Shown here: piece by piece, positions 57,703 through 62,000 of the stretch
Numbering within the stretch: the first letter of the stretch is position 1
How the letters are laid out: each line of letters begins with the position of its first letter
Source of the DNA: Adiantum capillus-veneris
Lineage: Eukaryota; Streptophyta; Polypodiopsida; Polypodiales; Pteridaceae
Length of the DNA stretch: 62,000 nt
Assembly (NCBI GenBank): GCA_014529385.2
Contig: CM043968.1
Span: forward strand, 24,556,513-24,618,512
Direction of reading: 5' to 3'
Translations under genes and position numbers: made by a program
The notes under the pieces: generated by a model
The model's input: only the letters and a program-made list of their open reading frames with translations
Databases searched by the model: none
Told to the model about the DNA's origin: nothing

Positions 57703-59110
57703 ATGGCTGACAGTAATCAAAAGAGTAGAATGAACATTGATAGCTTTGATTTTGCACATGAAGATGCTAATGATTATGCCCCCATGTTCGTGAATTATAT
57801 CGTTACTAGATTGCAGCAAGCTATGGGCAACCCTGCTTTGCAAGCTGAAGGTACGGAACAGCTTCGCACTTATGGGATTTCCCTTCCTCTCCAAGAGGAG
57901 AGAGATCTTAGGAGGCCTCTTGAAGAGAGCCTTAAAAGAAGACTCTCTCCCATATGAGAGGAGGAATCCAAAGAGCAAGAAAGCAATGAAAATTTAAGTT
58001 CCTTTGAAGATGTGGCTCCACGAAGACGGCGGTCTAGACGATCGCCCACTCCTCCCAAGAGGAAAAGATCAACATACAGTCCTCCTCATCATTTTGAAAG
58101 GGAACAAAGGAAACAAAGGAAGTAAAGGGCTAGAAAGAGGTCACTCTTTTCTCCTTCTTCTCACCTTCCTCCTCTTCAGACAAAAGCTATGGCTACTCTC
58201 CTAGAGGATACAAGAGGGGAGGACATCGCAAATCATACCATACATGGCAAAGGTGACAAACGCTAAAGAAGTTCAAGGAGGGAGGAAAGAGTATCTCTTT
58301 TCTCACGTATGATGGCACCTTTGGTTCTACTGACAAGGTGTTGGCCTTCATCCAGCAATTTGATGCAGCCTTTAGAGATGAGGGCTTCACAGAGTCCTCT
58401 AAGCTACGCCATGTAGCTATGCACTTCCAAAAATCAGCTCGTTAATGGTGGGCTAGACTTCGTGGCAACGATGAAGCCCCAAAGACATGGAAAACTCTAC
58501 GAGTTTCCATCATGAAGCAATCCTTGCAAGCGATGCAAAGGACAAAGTGCTTATCGAATGGCGCAGCTTGAAGCTTCTCTCTCATGAGTCTATCCATAAG
58601 TATGTAGACAAGTTTTGGGATTTACATCTCAAGGCTACTGTCTTTCAAAAGATAGACTTTGCCGAGCAAAGGTAGCAATTTTGTGCGGAATTACCTGAAG
58701 AGATGGCCGAATACATCAACTCTCAATGGCCTAGTTCTATCAGCGAAGTAATCCATCACACCATGGTTGCTTCACGCATCAATTTCCATCAAGGGGCTAG
58801 ACAAAATGTCAAGCCCATGGAAAACAAAGACAAAAATGATGCAAAGGGGAAAACCAATGCTCAAAATTCTTCCCAAGGCACTTCCAACAAAAACAATAAT
58901 CGGTCCAAGGAGAAGGGACTTTATAACAATTCTTCCAAGGCACTTCCAACAACAACAACAACAATCGGTCCAAGGAGAAGGGAGTTCACAAAGGCAAAAA
59001 AAAACTCTCTCCTGAAGAGCTTGAAGCTTTTTGCAAGGACCATAAGTGTTTCAAGTGTGGAGAGCAAGGACATAGCTATCGTTCTTGCCCCAAAAAGAAT
59101 GCTCGCAGTG
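57703..59110 (+). pseudogene. Gypsy gag with CCHC zinc knuckle
   Basis: Begins MADSNQKSRMNIDSFDFAHE (57703), stops at 57955 and shifts frame. The core ISFLTYDGTFGSTDKVLAFI, FDAAFRDEGFTESSKLRHVA and WWARLRGNDEAPKTW is the retrotransposon gag fold. The tail is Asn/Lys-rich, and CFKCGEQGHSYRSC at ~59047-59088 is a CX2CX4HX4C knuckle. At least three in-frame stops (57955, 58444, 58672). Confidence 0.85.
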
Positions 59111-59189
59111 AGACTCTTAGAGCTTCCACCATTGAAGCCCCAAAAGAGGATGTTCATTGCAAAGGATCATCACTTTCATATGCTTGGGG

Positions 59190-59784
59190 AAAGGTAAGCG
59201 AGCATGATGCCTTCATCTTGTTTGACCCTGGCTCTACTCACAACTTCATATCAACAGAGTTGGTCACCAAGTTGGGCATTTAAGCTTTTGGGATGGGAGA
59301 TATCATAATGGCTGACACAGCTTTCAAGGGACAGCAACCCTCCATTACTCCCTTGATTGGGAAGTTGAGGCTTCATGTCCAAATGTATGTCGACAAAGAA
59401 GACTTTTTCATCTCTCCTCTCCAACATGAGGATGCTATCCTAGGGGCGCCATGGTTTGGTCGCATGGCTGCCAATATGAAGTTCCCTGAAAGGAGAATCT
59501 ACTTCACCTACAGGGAAAAGAACATGTATATAAATGATAGTGAGCGTGTTTGCACTATTCCACTTGTAAATCCTCCTGCTTTTGATAAATCAATGAAGAG
59601 CTCAGTTTCTGCGTACATGATTTTTGTCAAAGAGTCTCTAAATGATCCTAATGTTTCATCAAATGTAAATGATAGGAATCAAGAAGAGATAGGCTTGTCT
59701 AATTTTCTAAAAGGATTCCAAGATGTGTTCATCGATGAGATCCCTATGAACTTACCTCAACGAGGGGATGGACCATCACATTGA
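59190..59784 (+). pseudogene. Gypsy aspartic protease
   Basis: ILFDPGSTHNFISTELVTKL is the active-site strand (D-P-G-S), broken by a TAA at ~59281. FISPLQHEDAILGAPWFGRM follows at the position of the second conserved region (D-x-I-L-G-x-x-W). Confidence 0.85.
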
Positions 59785-61050
59785 GCTCCTTCCAGGAAGC
59801 TCATCGCCTAACAAGCCTCCTTATCGAGTATCTCAAGCTCAACAAGAGGAGATCATGCGGTAAGTACGAGAATTGGTAGACAAAGGGATGGTGAGGCCTA
59901 GTTCCTCTCCCTTTTGTTCTCCAGTCCTTTTAGTGCAAAAGAAAGATGGTACATACCGTATGTGTATGGAGTATCGAGCACTAAACCATATCACTATCAA
60001 AAACAAATTTCTCGTGCCTCGGGTAGAAGATTTGTTTGATAAGCTACAAGGCTCTACCTACTTCAGTAGGATTGACCTTAAAAGTGGCTATCTTCAAATA
60101 AGGATAGTGAATGAAGATATCCTAAAGACCGCGTTTCGCACAACGTCTGGTCTTTATGAATATCTTTCATGCCTTTTGGCTTGACTAATGCACTAGCTAC
60201 GTTCAATCTTCTAATGAAGAAACATTTTAGACCTTACCGCAAATTCACTGGAGTGTTCTTTGATGATATCATCATCTACTCCAAGTCTTTGGAGGAACAT
60301 AAGCAACATCTCCAAGTGATTTTTCAAGCATTGAGAGAGAGCAATCTTTTTCTCAACCGAAAGAAAGGCGAATTTTTCCTTCAAGAGATTCAATACCTAG
60401 GTCATATTATTTCTCAAGATGGTATCTGTATGGATCCATCAAAGTTAGAGGTAATAAAAGCATGGCCTAATCCAAAAAATCTACATGAGCTAAGAAGCTT
60501 TATTGGTATGTGCGCATACTATAGACGCTTCACATCAAAATTCTCTCAAGTAGCAGGACCACTACACAACTTAACTAAGAAGAACGTTAAGTATGTATGG
60601 ATTGATAAGGAGCAAAATGTTTTTGATAAGCTCAAAGATGAGCTTACTTCCTAACCAGTCCTCATGCTTCCGAATCTGTTAAATCCATTTGAGGTCTAAT
60701 GTGATGCTTGTGGTGATTGCCTTGGAGCAGTTTTGCTTCAAGAAGGGCATGCCATAGCATATGAGAGCCGAAGGCTCAATACGGATGAACAAGTCTTGGG
60801 CATTTATGAGGAAGAGCTTTTAGCTGTTCTACATGCCCTAGACACATGTAAGCACTACCTATTGGGGACTCTATTTATTCTACAAACCGACCACCAAAGT
60901 CTCAAGTATTTCATGACGCAAACCAAGCTTTTTGACTAACAAATGATGTGGGCAAATTTTCTTTCGCAGTTTAATTTCCATATTGCTCACATTGTTGGTA
61001 AGCACAATCAAGTGGCGGATGCACTTTCACGATGACCAAAAGTCAATGCG
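59785..61050 (+). pseudogene. Gypsy reverse transcriptase and RNase H
   Basis: [35 protein letters not shown], a frameshift at ~60165, then [13 protein letters not shown] and GVFFDDIIIYSKSLEEH (the RT catalytic Asp pair, with Phe at the x position). FLQEIQYLGHIISQDGI is the thumb. RNase H has CDACGDCLGAVLLQEGHAIA, YESRRLNTDEQ and HIVGKHNQVADALSR. Stops lie near 60652, 60699, 60937 and 61033. Confidence 0.93.
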
Positions 61051-61089
61051 GTGTCTATAGCTACTCACAATGATCTATCCTCTCTGACA

Positions 61090-62000
61090 TAATGTCAGCC
61101 CTTGCTTTGGGGAAGAAAGAGGAACCATTCACCTTGTAGGATGGTTATCTTCTCCATGGCAATAGGCTATGTGTTACCTATTCTCTTCTTGAGAAAGTTA
61201 TGTATGAATCCCATGCTCCTCCCTATGCAGGGCATAGAGGTATTCAACCTACTCTTTGAGGAGTAGATACATATTTCAATTGGCCTACCATGAAAGTGGA
61301 CATACAAGAGTATGTTTCAAAATGTGTAGTATGCCAAAAGACCAAGTATGATAAAGGGAAGCAACCTGGATTACTCTAGCCATTGCCTATCCCAAATTTA
61401 CCATGGGAGAGTATATCCATGGATTTCATCTTTGGATTACCCAAGTCTATCCATGGGAATAGGGGAATATGGACAATAGTCGACAGGTTTAGCAAGCAAG
61501 CACATTTTATTTATGTAAAAAAGACTATTAAGGCACATAAAATGGCAACTCTCTTTATATCTAAAATTTTCAAACACCATGGATTACCAACATCCATCGT
61601 GTCAGATAGAGATCCTAGAATGACCAGTAACTTCTGGAAAGGTCTCTTTGAAAATCTAGGAACAAGACTGAATTTCTCTCCGGCCTATCACCCACACAAA
61701 CGGATGGCCAAAGTGAGATAGCCAATCTTACGATACTCAATCTACTCAAGACTTATGTTACTGAAGTAGATCGACGCTCACAATGGGAAAAGTACTTACC
61801 TCTTGTAGAGTATGCCTACAATAATACTGTACATACTTCTACGAGAAAAGCACCTTTTGAGATCATTGAGAGAAGACCTAAAAGTCCCTTGCTAGTCAAA
61901 GTACATGGGAAGATCTTCGTTGCCGATGAGAATAGCCGTGACCTACAAGAATCTTTTCAAAAGATTAAGGAGGCTATATCCATCTCTCAACAAAGGCAAA
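61090..62000 (+). pseudogene. Gypsy integrase (partial, runs off the window)
   Basis: Zinc domain YESHAPPYAGHRGIQPTL ... CVVCQKTKYD. Core: ISMDFIFGLPKSIHGN (first Asp), SDRDPRMTSNFWKGLFENLG (second Asp). A 1-base loss near 61697 shifts the frame where YHPQ-DGQSE carries the catalytic Glu. Sequence continues in the restored frame (VEYAYNNTVHTSTRKAPFEI) to the window edge. Confidence 0.92.

Larger units (their letters stand above)
57286..62000 (+). mobile_element. Ty3/gypsy retrotransposon, runs off the window
   Basis: Plus-strand element with an initiator-tRNA-Met primer site (TGGTATCAAAGC, 57288-57299) followed by gag, zinc knuckle, protease, RT, RNase H and integrase in Ty3/gypsy order (integrase last). 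The primer type and the DPGSTHNFI protease motif fit the chromovirus-like side of the family (inference). Many stops and frameshifts: an old, inactive copy. The 11.3-12.15 kb fragment is a relative in opposite orientation. Confidence 0.93.

Overview
The window is nuclear DNA from a land plant. Two ordinary plant genes sit at the left end: an intact, intron-rich MAP65 microtubule-bundling gene (150-3031, +) and a two-exon LOB-domain (LBD/AS2) transcription-factor gene (6163-7659, -). The remaining ~54 kb is almost entirely transposable elements, long CT/CA microsatellites and degraded ORFs. The plant-type families (MAP65, LBD, Ty3/gypsy, Ty1/copia, CACTA) fix the kingdom. The short introns and dense microsatellites make me think of a fern or other non-flowering plant, but that is a guess.

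Layout. 0.15-3.0 kb MAP65; 5.17-5.39 kb inverted repeat and CT tract; 6.2-7.7 kb LBD gene; 8.6 kb SINE-like segment; 8.82-10.53 kb small LTR retroelement without pol (TRIM-like); 10.55-12.15 kb LINE-like and gypsy integrase fragments; 12.66-14.21 kb decayed unrecognised ORF ending at a polypurine tract and probable LTR. 15.58-35.40 kb is one Ty3/gypsy element (-) with both LTRs, a tRNA-Asp-type primer site, PPT, gag, protease, broken RT and dead integrase. Its RT gene is split by a 9.8-kb CACTA transposon (20200-30005) with CACTA ends and an AAG target duplication. The CACTA carries decayed tnpD-like and tnpA-like genes and a ~15-unit, 173-bp tandem array. 35.4-43.1 kb is intergenic with repeat modules; 43.13-44.40 kb is a truncated Ty1/copia element. 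57.3 kb to the window end is a second, gag-to-integrase gypsy element (+), related to the 11-12 kb fragment.

The most unusual locus is 47.0-52.8 kb. An unrecognised, spliced but damaged gene (47011-48979, +) converges on a 298-codon ORF (51458-50562, -). That ORF starts with the histone H3 sequence MARTKQTA, has a ~200-residue Arg/Ser/Pro-rich tail and ends in a histone H3 fold. Between the two stop codons lies a 1.35-kb array of three ~198-bp near-perfect palindromes alternating with two ~337-bp direct repeats, all bounded by an outer inverted repeat. Upstream of the H3-like ORF on the same strand is the relic of another unrecognised, transposase-like protein, which abuts a broken gypsy gag. 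I propose, as inference only, that these pieces are parts of an undescribed mobile element that carries a long-tailed H3-like histone.
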